Shown here piece after piece: positions 21,436 through 32,300 of a stretch of DNA of 64,000 nucleotides (its first letter is position 1; the number at the start of each line of letters is the position of its first letter). The notes under the pieces were generated by a model that was given only the letters and a program-made list of their open reading frames with translations, was not told where the DNA came from and did no database searches. The position numbers and the translations under genes were made by a program. Source of the DNA: Bolinopsis microptera (lineage: Eukaryota > Ctenophora > Tentaculata > Lobata > Bolinopsidae); the NCBI RefSeq assembly GCF_026151205.1, contig NC_087077.1:9787983-9851982 (forward strand), written 5' to 3'.

Positions 21436-21719
21436 CGTGGAAGAATATGGGTTAAGGCACTTTTGACAGTGAATGTCACGAATGGTGTCCGCTATGTTTC
21501 CAGTCCCTTGTATGTGCATCAGGAGATGATTTATCATATCTTTAGGAGTAGTATTGATGCTCAACTAGAGCTTGCCTTGATGGATGCGGCAAATGCAGGT
21601 GTGTTCGAGTCTGTAAATTTCTTTATAACGAATATTTTCTGATGCGATAAAAACCGACTTTCAAGAATACTATTAGCTTCCTACCTGTGACCGGGCTTTC
21701 TAGTTTAGCTTAGAATCAA

Positions 21720-23230
21720 ATGTCGCCGGCTGTGCAAGCTAAACAACTCATCCACTATTTATTTCAGATTTGTAAGGTTGAGAAGTTGAACAACGTTTCT
21801 ATCAATGTTCTTGGATGGGATGATGGGACAATTGCAACAGGAAACCCGCATGAACTTCACCAGGGATTCTACCCCATCAGACTCTGTAAGGATCCTAACA
21901 GTGAGACGTGCATAAACATTCTGCTGGTGGAGAACGACAGGACGAGCCATTGGGTCTGGGTAGAAGATCTATCAAAACTATTAAGACAGTTTTTGGGAGT
22001 TCCAAATAATTTCTTATTATTCTGATTTCTTGCGACAAATGATACTGCACTGTTAGAAAACTATTAAGTGGACAGAGCAAGAATACTCATGCGAAATTTT
22101 ATTGTCTTAGATGTTTGAGAGGTTTCACAAGAAGTGACCTTTTGATTGAACACGAAATTGATTGTAGTAAATTTCAAGCACAACGAACCATCATGCCAAA
22201 TGAAGTAAAACAGCGAGAATACCCAGTAGGAAGTCTAAAGCAGAAGAAGACGGCAAAGGAGCTGCTGACTTTAAAGTTCAACAGTTGCGAAGGAAGACTA
22301 TTAAACATCCGTTCAATGTATCCTAGTGCCGCGGGAAGTATATGAAGACCGCAGAGCACATCCCCTGCACGGTATCGTATAAGCTACATAGTCACCTAGC
22401 TGGGTTTGAAGATGAGCCGGTGGTAATTTTCCATGGACCAAAATGTGTCGATGAGTTCTTGGAAGCCCTTGATTTACTGTATGAGCGTATGAGACCTTGG
22501 TTGGAGATGAATAAGCCAATGGAGAAGGTAGACCAGGCTACCTTGGATCGTCTCGACGCTGATCCGAATTGTGTTATTTGTGAACATAAACATATTGCAG
22601 AAAAGCATCTTGATCATTGTCATTACACCGGTAAAGTGTTAGGTTATACTCACCCACTATGTAACCTGGAGCGTCAAACACCAAAGTATTTACCGATTTT
22701 CTTCAATCTTAAAGGTTACGACTCACACATGATTATTGAAGGCATTGCAGATCGCTTTGACGATCCATGGGATATCAATGTTATCCCCAAGTCCATGGAA
22801 TCATATACAGCACTCATGACTAAAAAGTTCAGATTGATTGACTCATGTGCTCACCTAAACTCCTCTCTAGAAAAACTAGTGTCTTATCTTCATTCGTCAG
22901 GACCTGCAGTGTGCAGCCTTTAAACCTGCACAAGACTTCCTTCAGCAGAAGTGTGGCTCTGTGGACCCTGAGAAACTAGAGCTCCTTCTTCGCAAAGGGG
23001 TGTATCCCTACTCCTACTTCACCTCCTTCGAGAACTTTGAGGAGACTGAACTACCTCCCATTACGGCTTTATACAATGACCTGACCGATGAACCCCTCTC
23101 GTTGGGAAACTACCCTCTGTCAACTATTCTGACCTATATGCTCAGCCAAGAAAGGCTCATCACTCTGTCGAGGAAATTGCCCCTGATGATGGCAATGTCA
23201 TCTTTGAAAGTTGCCTTGTTAGAGTCCTGA
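21720..23230 (+). pseudogene. Family-B DNA polymerase-like fragment of the large element, broken
   Basis: Successive reading frames (21720-21980, 22060-22345, 22342-22920, 22908-23230) resemble the N-terminal half of large family-B DNA polymerases found in animal mobile elements and virus-like elements. Visible parts: a segment ending in VWVEDLSKLL, a C2H2-type finger (CLRCLRGF ... H ... C), a Cys/His unit like endonuclease VII (CVICEH, DHCHYTGKVLGYTHPLCN) and the following FFNLKGYDSHMI and LLLRKGVYPYSYF motifs. It is disrupted by an insertion at 21985, a stop and frame change near 22340, and a frame change near 22905. The palm domain with catalytic aspartates is not seen, so it cannot be functional. 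Confidence 0.65.
21985..22067. repeat. Small insertion with 11-bp direct repeats in the polymerase-like ORF
   Basis: AAAACTATTAA occurs at 21974-21984 and 22057-22067, flanking about 72 bp that interrupt the coding sequence. The insert ends in short inverted ACAGT/ACTGT. It is consistent with a tiny DNA-transposon derivative, but a duplication during repair is possible. Confidence 0.55.
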
Positions 23231-23820
23231 GGATTGTTCAACGTCAAGGTAAAGAGGCAACGTACAATACAGTTAAGGTCAAGCAAGAGATGGGCTATTG
23301 GCTACGCACATTCCGCTTTAACATCTTCTCCTCTCATCCTCTATACAACACGATCAAGGAGGATATGAAGCTGGACGTCAAGGTAATTTTATTTGATTCT
23401 TATTCGCATTAGAAATAAATATTATTATAACAATTATTCTATATCTTACCTTTTATTAAATAATAATTGATTAATTAACATTTCTTCAGGTAAAACATTT
23501 CTCCAGATTCTACAAGAAGCTGATTAATGCTAGAGAATACTCATTTGACACCTGCAACATATGCTTCATATGGAGTGCTCTTGCAACGAGGAGCCGGCAA
23601 ATCACCTCATTGGATGCTGGGAACTGGTAAAGGTCGTCACGTCTCCCTTAATAAGAACATGACTCTACTTCAATAAGGACGATGTAATATTCTGTCACGT
23701 CGTGTTCGCCAAGAACCTGGACGGAGTTGGACTAAAGGCCAATGAGTTTTACTACCTGGATGGGTGGCAGAAGACGGATACTCGCAGAAATTGCCTCATC
23801 ATTTATGAGAGCATACCAGC
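23157..23820 (+). pseudogene. Unrecognised coding remnant with one candidate intron
   Basis: One frame is open from about 23157 to a donor at 23393 (GTAATT), encoding IFESCLVRVLRIVQRQG and HPLYNTIKEDMKLDVK among others. An acceptor at about 23490 (ttcttcag) leads to VKHFSRFYKKLINAREYSF. A later frame with a TGA near 23660 contains FYYLDGWQKTD. I recognise no family. It lies between the polymerase-like fragment and the RING ORF and is probably part of the element's cargo. Confidence 0.35.
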
Positions 23821-23867
23821 AGATATTTAATTTCCATTCAATTAATGTAGCTCTTATTATCTTAAAC

Positions 23868-24254
23868 ATGATTTGCATCATCTGTTTAGATGATATCGTA
23901 ATAGAGGGGGTCGCGTTCTCTAAGGAGTGCAGACATAGATTTTGCTATAAATGCATACGCCAGAGGATTCGGGAGAATCATGACACTTGTTGCCCCATAT
24001 GTTTGGGAACTGTAAAGACTCTGCAGAAAATACACACTGCTACTGGGGAAATGTTTGGAAAGCTGAAACGAGTGAAGATAGTGTTTTCAGAAAACGGAGA
24101 GCTCCCGGTGCAGGGCTTCGGAACCTTGGATCACATCGAATATTTATGGAAGAAGCGGGTGAGAAAATTGCAAAGACGCCGACTCGTACGATGCTCCGTT
24201 ATCCATCAGCGTGTTGAGAATGTAACAAAAACATCTGATAGTCTACCTGTGTAG
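23868..24254 (+). CDS. RING-finger protein carried by the large element
   Basis: A 128-residue ORF. Residues about 3-45 form a C3HC4 RING: CIIC, then C-R-H-R-F-C-Y-K-C, then CCPIC. RING domains usually act as E3 ubiquitin ligases by binding an E2. The C-terminal half is basic (WKKRVRKLQRRRLVR) and unrecognised. The start is the ATG just before the first Cys pair. The frame is intact although the neighbouring polymerase is broken. Because the ATG is so close to the RING, it might be an exon of a larger protein. Confidence 0.6.
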   Translation: MICIICLDDIVIEGVAFSKECRHRFCYKCIRQRIRENHDTCCPICLGTVKTLQKIHTATGEMFGKLKRVKIVFSENGELPVQGFGTLDHIEYLWKKRVRKLQRRRLVRCSVIHQRVENVTKTSDSLPV

Positions 24255-24530
24255 GGCTACCTAGAGCCACCTTCTGTTCTTTATTTACAAAATGATTATT
24301 ATATTCTCTCATTATTTTATTTACAATTTATAAAGTTACTTTTCTCCGAAACTCTTAGTTTTTCTCTTCTAATTAAAATTATTAGACCCCATAACCCTAA
24401 TGGGCTATATCCAGATCAATTAGGGTTAATCCAGCAACTCCAATTCAAACTCACTATCATGCCCAGCTACTCTGGAAACCAATTAGCCCTTTTTTACACA
24501 CAATAACTCAAGACCATATAACACGGAAAC

Positions 24531-25344
24531 TTTTTACACATCTAGACCACAACACAAACCTTATTAGGAATATAGTAGCACACAGCTAGGATAGGCTAGG
24601 GTTAGCGCACCCGGAAAGCTCACTCTTTACACAGCTACCTTACAAGACATTTTTGTGGCGGACCAATTTGCGACGACCGAAATTTTGGCGGTCCGAAAAT
24701 ATGGCGAAATTGAACAAAAACCGTCACATTTCGGACGTCACAGAAAATAAGGGAATTTTTCATCATTTTGTTTTCTGACACAAAGGAAATTCAAAATTTT
24801 CTAAAAATCGGTAAAATCATGTTGAAACAAAATGAAACTTATAAATCGATTTCTTCATCTTCCTCTAAGGGGTCCGGCTCGACTCTTTCAGTTTCACTTA
24901 TTGAGTTTGGTATTAAATTGTTTATCTTGACTTAGTCTCTTATAAGACGTTTATGTTAGCACATAAATGTAATTTATTGTAAATTTAAAACGTATTACTT
25001 GACATCAAATTCATCATGGAATATTGTGTTTATTTGTCCCACCATCATATCACTAACTTTTCAAGAACAAAATGAATCAATGAAGCCACAATTATTGGAA
25101 TAAGCTAAAAATAATGCGACGGATTCTATTACGACGACCGAAATTTTGGCGGTCCGAAAATATGGCGAAATTTCGGGAAAACCGTCGCATTTCGTACGTT
25201 ATAAAAAAGTCTTGTAAGGTACCTAGGGTTAACCCGGAAACCGATTAGCCCTTTTTTTACACAATTTCTATGTCAGATTTTCAAATCACCCTATTTCCGC
25301 CTGAAATCCATTGTGCACAAGCTGTGCGATAGGAGACATAGTCA
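24531..25344 (-). repeat. Right inverted terminus of the large element (split by a MITE)
   Basis: Reverse complement matches the left terminus (13425-13491 and 16557-16735), including TTTCCGGGTTAACCCTA and the stretch GAGCTTTCCGGGTGCGCT. It is interrupted by 24638-25219. Confidence 0.75.
24638..25219. mobile_element. MITE with CCTTACAAGAC termini and TA duplication
   Basis: 582 bp bounded by inverted CCTTACAAGACTTTT-like ends and flanked by TA on both sides (24636-24637, 25220-25221). It splits the right terminus of the large element; the intact left terminus shows the empty site. It holds a direct repeat of GACCGAAATTTTGGCGGTCC near both ends. No coding capacity. The terminal CCTTA and TA duplication are shared with the elements at 43092 and 44052. 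Confidence 0.75.
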
Positions 25345-25347
25345 GTG

Positions 25348-25451
25348 ATTCGTGGGGCCACTTGTCATTTGTGGTAAAGTTTTTGGTCGGCTTACAAGAC
25401 TTTCTTTTATCGCAGTAATAATTTGGGTATGTGCAGATTTGATTGATTTCT
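25348..25451 (+). repeat. Right copy of the ~105-bp flanking direct repeat
   Basis: Counterpart of 13307-13417, same orientation, with a few substitutions and a short length difference at the TTTTATC motif. Confidence 0.75.
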
Positions 25452-25604
25452 GATACAAAATGATTTTTGATAAAAAATGATAAAGACAGTTTTAAAGTAT
25501 AATATCAACCAAAATTGCATAATAATTCGAGAAAGTTCAATCTTTCATCCATAAGAGGAGCTTTACAGGTCACGGTCTTTTCTACAGTGATGGAGAAGGC
25601 ATCA

Positions 25605-26385
25605 TTACATGAACTCTTGTTCGAAGTAGTTGTAATGTGTGTCCTCTGAAAGATACGAGTTTTAATATTTAGAGTTATTCAGTAAAATGCCAAGTTCACG
25701 CAATACCGATGAATAAATGTGCAATAATTTCTGTTTCAATAATATGTCAACTTACCGCAATCCTGTTTGACCCAGGACTTCTCTCCAGACGAACTGACGG
25801 ACGGAGTAGAACTAGTTCTGAGGGAGTGCTGTCCGCTGGATCCTGATCTTGTCACTCCACCACACTTTGCACCTGCCACAGAGACCAGTTATTAGTAGAG
25901 TTAGTTGCCACAGAGACCAGTTATAAGTAGAGTTAGTTGCCACAGAGACCAGTTATTAGTTAGTTGCCACAGAGGCGAGTTAGCAGCTGGGACATCTTGT
26001 TTAAAGGTTTAACTACTTTTGGTGCTATTTTAGGAAATCTCGGTATCTATAATTGTTCACAAGGCTGGGATTGCTTTGGTGACCCTCGTCGTTTCCTCGA
26101 GGACACTCTGCTTCATTTTCCCGTGTCCTGCACTTTATGCTTTCACAGTCATGTTAAAGTTGTGGTTTACTTTATGTTTTCGGGTTTAACGAAGGTTAAA
26201 ACTTTGAAATTGGACTAGCTGAGGATTACTTCTGAAGTTAAATAACTAGAATTAAGTTGTCATACCCAATCTGCTGCACGCCTGTTGAGCTGAAGCAAGA
26301 CTGGCGTAGTAACCATGTCCAGGAACTGAACCAGAGAGGTATTTGCCAGCGTAGTACTGATAGTCACACATACGATCTGGGGAGA
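25605..26385 (-). CDS. Cys-containing C-terminal exons
   Basis: Exon about 26262-26383 encodes [13 protein letters not shown] and [16 protein letters not shown]. Exon about 25751-25878 encodes [17 protein letters not shown] and SWVKQDC. The final exon gives [13 protein letters not shown] and TAA at 25605-25607, using the phase of the previous exon. No family recognised for this tail. A 38-bp tandem repeat (GTTGCCACAGAGACCAGTTA) lies just outside in the intron near 25875-25975. Confidence 0.45.
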
Positions 26386-29300
26386 TGAACGTTTTATCAT
26401 TTTTGCTATACCATGTATACAATGAATGAAGCTTGAAAAATTCAGCTTTACACTTTATAAGTACTAATATGTAACATTATTGGGGACAAGATTGTTAAAA
26501 GGGTATACGTGATAAACTAAGATTAGTGTCAATGTCATCTATTTGTTAAGTAGTAGATTCGTTTCCAACTGAACCAATCCAAGCTTGACGCTACAGAGTA
26601 GCAACTGGTAATTATATATATTAGCCAAATTCTTAAAACATTGCAATTCTTAAATATTGACAATTTAATGGTTTGCGGGTTCTAGCTCTGGAAGCATTGT
26701 TGCGTTCAAATCTAAATCACACTAATGTTTTAAATACGATGATCACCTGCACTTTTATTATGGTGAAATTTTAATCAGAATTCTCTCGATCAAATTCAAA
26801 ACAAAATCTGGATTGCTAAATTGTCCGAATCGAACAGAAAAGGTAGCTGAACAAAAACAACCACTTTAGCTTGCTAAAAGGTATAATAACCCAAGCAGTC
26901 TACCATATTAGCATATAATAAAAGCATTTTTTTGGATAAAACTTTCGTAGCAGTTAGCAGTACAGCTGGGCGTTCATCATGAGGCTGGCCCAAAGCGCCA
27001 AAACTGCTACCTTTAGTGGGGATAAAGTAAAACCAGTGATCACTTCCTACATCATCTTCACAATGGTACTGCAGCAGGTTAGTTCCTGGTGTAATGTCCG
27101 ACCAGCCTAGATCATAGAAGTGTTAGTGGCAAAAGGTGTTAGTGGTAAAAGGTGTTACCTTGAGTTGGGATGAAATAGAACCAGTGATCACTGGTACCGT
27201 CATCTTCACAATAGTTTTGTTGCAGGTTTGTGCCGGGGAGAGGTGCAGAACCTGAACCACAGTTAGGTGAAGTAACTAATTCATATATAAAATTAAAATT
27301 GCCTGGAGAATGTTATCTGAATCCAGGTGGGCTGAAATCTGAACAGTTACAAACGATTGTGGTTTAAATTTTTTATTCGTTTTCGTGATAGCAACTTTAA
27401 GCGAACAAGATTTCAATTAAGACCGACAAAAAAACTGGAATTCAGTTTCTATACGAAACTATAAATTTGAAAGTTGAAAACACATCAACATCTAACACCA
27501 TCCAAAAACTAAGGATAACATGTCTCAAAGAATACCTGGCGCATCTATACACTGGTGAGTGTCCTTGTTCTTGAGTCTGAAAGCACAGCTGTCAAACTTG
27601 CTCCACTGCACCTCCCATTTCTGATCTGTTCCCATGTTGTATTGACAAGTCCACATGTTCAGGTTGGTGTTAGCTGAGGAGACAGACTATTTAGTGTTAG
27701 CTGAGGAGACATACTATTTAGTGTTAGCTGAGGAGACATACTATTTAGTTTTAGCTGAGGAGACAGACTATTTAGTGTTAGCTGAGGAGACATACTATTT
27801 AGTGTTAGCTGAGGAGACAGACTATTTAGTGTTAGCTGAGGAGACAGACTATTTAGTGTTAGCTGAGGAGACAGACTATTTAGTGTTAGCTGAGGAGACA
27901 GAATATTTAGTGTTAGCTGAGGAGACAGACTATTTAGTGTTAGCTGAGGAGACAGAATATTTAGTGTTAGCTGAGGAAACAGACTATTTAATGTTAGCTG
28001 AGGAGACAGACTATTTGGTGTTATCTGAGGAGACAGACTATTTAGTGTTAGCTGAGGAGACAGACTATTTAGTGTTAGCTGAGGAGACAGACTATTTAGT
28101 GTTAGCTGAGGAGACAGACTATTTAGTGTTAGCTGAGGAGACAGACTATTTAGAGCTGGGATGTGAAGGTTCCATGCAATTATCTACTATTAGCACAAAA
28201 GATTCCTCTGTAATAAAGTTTGGTTAAAAAGTTTATTCAACGTGAGAAAGGTCAATAAAAATATGAACAGCTCAAAAACTTACGGTTAGTGCTCTTGTAA
28301 CCCAGCACATTGACACAATAGTTAGTCCTCTTGTTGATAATATACCCGTCACTATTCATCTTGAACACATGATCAGTTGCACTCTTGTGGGGCACCTCGC
28401 AGTTGTGGAGCTGAACGTTATCTCCCATACTGCTGTGAGGGGAGCCTGCCACGTCCATACAGAGTCCTGAGTTCTTGGCCAGGAATCGTCCCCAGATTCC
28501 TGAAGCTGGGTCTCCACAATCTTGTTCTGAGGTGGAGGTGGTTAATGTGTTGTGGATAAGTCGGATATACAAATAAATTGATCGGAACTTTAGAGAGAGA
28601 GGTTAGTTTCAGAAGTTGTAAATACGCAATAGTTGAAATATAAAAATTGATAATGACATCATTGTTGACTCTCACCGCATTTGTCAACAGCACAGGTCTT
28701 CTTAGCTCCACTCTTGTAACACCAAGGCTTATGGAGACCAGAGTTCGCTGTGTTTCTATGAAGGGATCATATTAGTACTTAGTATAAACACTATTAGTAA
28801 AGTAAGTTGTACTAATTCTAAAAACAGTGGGAATTAAGACAGTATTTAAACACAGTTCATAACTTGAGTACTAACTTGCAGATATTGGTGCTAGTTCCAG
28901 GCCAGTTGTCACAAGTCTGCCCGTCCTCAGTGGTGGAGACTGTTCCCATGTAGGTCTGACCTTCCTCCAGGTAGCAATCAACATCATTAGCTGAGAGAAA
29001 CATTCATATCATGTTCAATTATCAGAAACATTATCATATAGATGCAACCTTACCGTTTTTAAATTCATTGTTTAAACTCATTCTCAGTAACAAAAATGTC
29101 TTACTCTAAATGTAAAACGTTGAGGCACCCTGTACTTATAAAATATTCACTAAAACTCACAGCATAAGGTACAAATATTCGATAAAACTCACAGCACTTA
29201 GGAACATCGCAGTACTCCCACCTAGTACTGGCATCTGTTGTGTAGCACCAGGGTCCCCCAGAAGCATTAGTAGGGTTTCTGCAGAAGTTGTGGTTCCCTA

Positions 29301-32300
29301 TACTTCCTGAGATCAACTTGGTTAAAGGCAATAGTGTGTTTAAATGTAGATTATTATAGGGAGAAGCAGCGTATGTCAATATATAATTGAAGGCGCAACG
29401 GTGTTGTAAAAACCGACTCGGATTTTGTTAGCAGGCCGTAAACTGCGCATCAAAGTTTTCTTTTGGTCATTGCAGCAGTAGCAGTAGCAGTAGCAGTAGC
29501 AAAATCTTCTAAACTTTTAGCAGGTTCGGCATCTGTAGACAGAGCAGTTGATGTTTGTAGCCTGTACGCTGTAGCTGCGGCTGTTTTAGACAATGCAAAA
29601 CAGCAGATATATATACAGGTGGGAACAGTGCTGATATCCAAGCATTTGGACTTCTAAGATCGACTCAAGAATTCGCCTCTTTTGGTGGGCTGATGGGATA
29701 ATAAAAAGGACCATGCCATTATATCTAAGCAAATTTTGCGTTGCATCATTCAGGGAAATGATTTTCTTTTCGATGAAAAAAGATTTTTCAGCTGAAGCAA
29801 CTCACCAAAGTCGTCTCCAATAAGACAATCAGCTCTGATACTAGAATAATTGCTGTCACCACTGGGTCCATTCTCACCCTCAACCTTGTGCTTTAGCCAA
29901 CAATTCCTATCACGTTTACTGAATGTTATAGACTTGCACTGAGGCTCTGCCATACATCTACCCGCGCATTCCTCTATATCCTTAGTTCTCATGTCTCTTA
30001 TATCAGCACCCCAGAAATTAGTGTTCAAACTCACACAGGAGTTCACAGATCCTCCTGGGAAGGTAGGAAGTGTAGGAAGTGTAGGAGCCACTTTACCAGG
30101 AACATCATGATAAATGGAATGATGCAACTTTATTAGAGGAGTTGAATGACCAGCATTATTTTAGTGAATCGAATGAAACTGGCTTCAAGTTCGATTACTA
30201 ACCTTTAACACAAGCAATGTTAAGACTGTGAACTGAGCTGTGATCACTTTTCCCATTCTCACCAAACTCCTTCCTCTTCAACCAGCAATACTTATCAGTT
30301 GCATGGTAAGTTATGGACTTACAGCCAGATCTAGACTTGCACCTCATAGCACACTCCTCCACATTTACAACATTAAAACTCTCTATATCAGCCCCCCAGA
30401 AGTCGGTATACGAATGCAAGCAAGCAGACACTGTTCCCCCTGAAATATGTTCCAGTCTCAAAACTCAGCTCAGAAGTTGAAGAGGAAGGTAGGTTCTACG
30501 TGGGTTGGGTTGGGTGGTCCTGTCCTCTATAATCTCATTTCATATCCACATACCAGAACCTTCCTTCCTCTTAACAGCGTATAAAATAGTACAGCTGGAG
30601 TAACAGCAGCCTGTATAATATGTACCACTACAAGGAGGATTGGGGCAGTGTTTGTAGGAGTCACCCTGGCAGCACGTGCTACCAAAGGAGATGGGACCTC
30701 CATCACAGGTGGCACCAGCAGGACCATAGTGCTTCTCGCGGGAGTATTTGCAGCAGTAGTCACCGTTTAGGTAGACGTGAGGGTGGGAGGAGGGGCAAGA
30801 GCCTACAGCGTTGAGAAGAGTGGAGGATGAGAAATTGAATTTCATGAGCTTTTTTAAATAGGATACATACAGTTTTAGAAAGGTAGTCCGGAAAACTACA
30901 TGCTCTGCTTGAACTATTATTTCAGGTCACAAACAATAAACAGGACCCAATAAACAGCTAATAGATAACGACGTAACACACATACCGTAACTATGACAAC
31001 ATACCACACATACCGTAACTATGACAACATACCACACATACCGTAACTATGACAACATACCACACATACCGTAACTATGTGTATGAGGAGATTGAGAGGA
31101 CCAGTTCTGACATGTCTTCCCGGATACTGTTGTAGATCTGTAACCGCTGTAACTCTTTCCCAGGTCACGGGGAGCGTAGCAGAACTTGTTCGTTACTGGA
31201 AATTTAAAGAATTTAGAAATGTAAAGAATTTAGAGGCTCATTCTTTGTATTTATTGTAAGAAAATGGGAGCTGAAAGCAGGAATTTGAAATAATAAAATT
31301 TTTTTAATCAAGACACTAATTTTACTTCGGTGTATTCCAACAGCCACATTGTTACCCAAGTGCCACCAGCCAATTACAGGATGCCGAAGGATTTATTTGG
31401 CCAGTGACGGTTAAGGTAGTGTGAACCATACTTTCTTCGCCCGATACTTTGCTGCAATGTGCAGCTCCTCATTTAACCCTCACACCCGATTTCTCGAGTA
31501 TTCGGCTGAGTATACCGGGGGGCTGCATAGACCACTCAGGATCCTTAGCTGAACGTCAACGACACTCACCCCACGACCAGGCAGACAGTGGGATTCGAAC
31601 TCGCAACCTCACGATTGTAAAGCTGGCGTTCTAACCAACTGATCAATGAGTTTCTGCTCGGAAATATAAGGATTGATAACTTACTGATTGGTTTGATAGA
31701 GTTGACAGTAGGGTTATCATAAGGAATAGTCTGACCATGTTTAACAACTCCCTTCTGGCTTCTATAGTAATCCTTGTCAAACAGTTCCCAGTCTCCTATC
31801 TTTGCCACCCATCCGTTCATCCTGTCTTTTACTTGTCCTGAGTTTGTTAATATTTCACCTGTAGTTGCTGCTAGACGATCATCAACAAACTGTATCATTT
31901 TAACAAGCCCTATAAAAACGTAAAACAATAAGAAGCCTTATTTTGGCTTATGATAATTTCAATAAGACTTCAGACTGTTTTTGAAGTGAAAACTCACCTA
32001 GATCAGGGATCTGAACGTATCTAGCGTACCAGTTCCCGTAGTAGTGACCCTCTAGTTTGGGACCGTAACACTTGTTAGTGTTTGGCTTGTAGGTGGTGTG
32101 TCCAGCCGGGCAGTCTTTACAGCTGGTAGCACGGTCTTGAGTCGAGAATGTTCCCTGGAGGAGTTGGCAGAGATGGTTACAAACCTCTTCTGAGAGCCTG
32201 TCTGCATTTCTATTTGATTTACTATAATGTACAGTTACATTTTATCGTTTTTGTAACAGTTTCCAGTAATAATATTGGGTGTTTACTTACACGAGGACAT

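Larger units (their letters stand above)
17169..21451 (-). mobile_element. piggyBac transposon, apparently complete
   Basis: Flanked by TTAA duplications at 17165-17168 and 21452-21455. The termini are inverted (CCCATATAATACC at the left; CCCATATTCTTCC reading inward from the right). The 4283-bp element contains one long transposase ORF on the minus strand and clusters of a 16-bp palindrome on both sides of it. Both the target duplication and the terminal CCC are hallmarks of piggyBac. Confidence 0.93.
17047..21598 (+). pseudogene. Mobile-element ORF split by the piggyBac insertion
   Basis: An ATG at 17047 opens a frame that runs, with one in-frame TAG at 17140-17142, up to the TTAA at 17165. 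The frame resumes right after the second TTAA at 21452-21455 and stays open to about 21598. The coding sense on each side joins in frame if the piggyBac element and one TTAA are removed. I do not recognise the product. It lies upstream of the polymerase-like ORF and may be its 5' part or a separate element gene. Confidence 0.5.
13425..25344 (+). mobile_element. Large inverted-terminus mobile element (~11.9 kb, with nested insertions)
   Basis: The termini are inverted copies of each other. The left end starts TGACTATGTC at 13425 and runs to 13491, resuming at 16557 to about 16735 after an insertion. The right end runs inward from 25344 to about 25222 and resumes at 24635 down to about 24531. 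Between them lie an interrupted ORF, a family-B DNA polymerase-like fragment and a RING-finger ORF. Self-encoded polymerase plus long inverted termini resembles Polinton/adintovirus-like or related large elements. I see no integrase, capsid or packaging ATPase. Removing the nested insertions leaves about 4 kb, so it is probably a deleted relic. Confidence 0.65.

Noticed and set aside
27655-28227. 190-codon ORF of LVLAEETDY repeats
   Set aside because: 27-bp minisatellite in an intron of the minus-strand gene; no independent start or homology.
31585-31652. Possible tRNA gene
   Set aside because: Has A- and B-box-like motifs but no complete cloverleaf or acceptor stem, and is followed by a SINE body.
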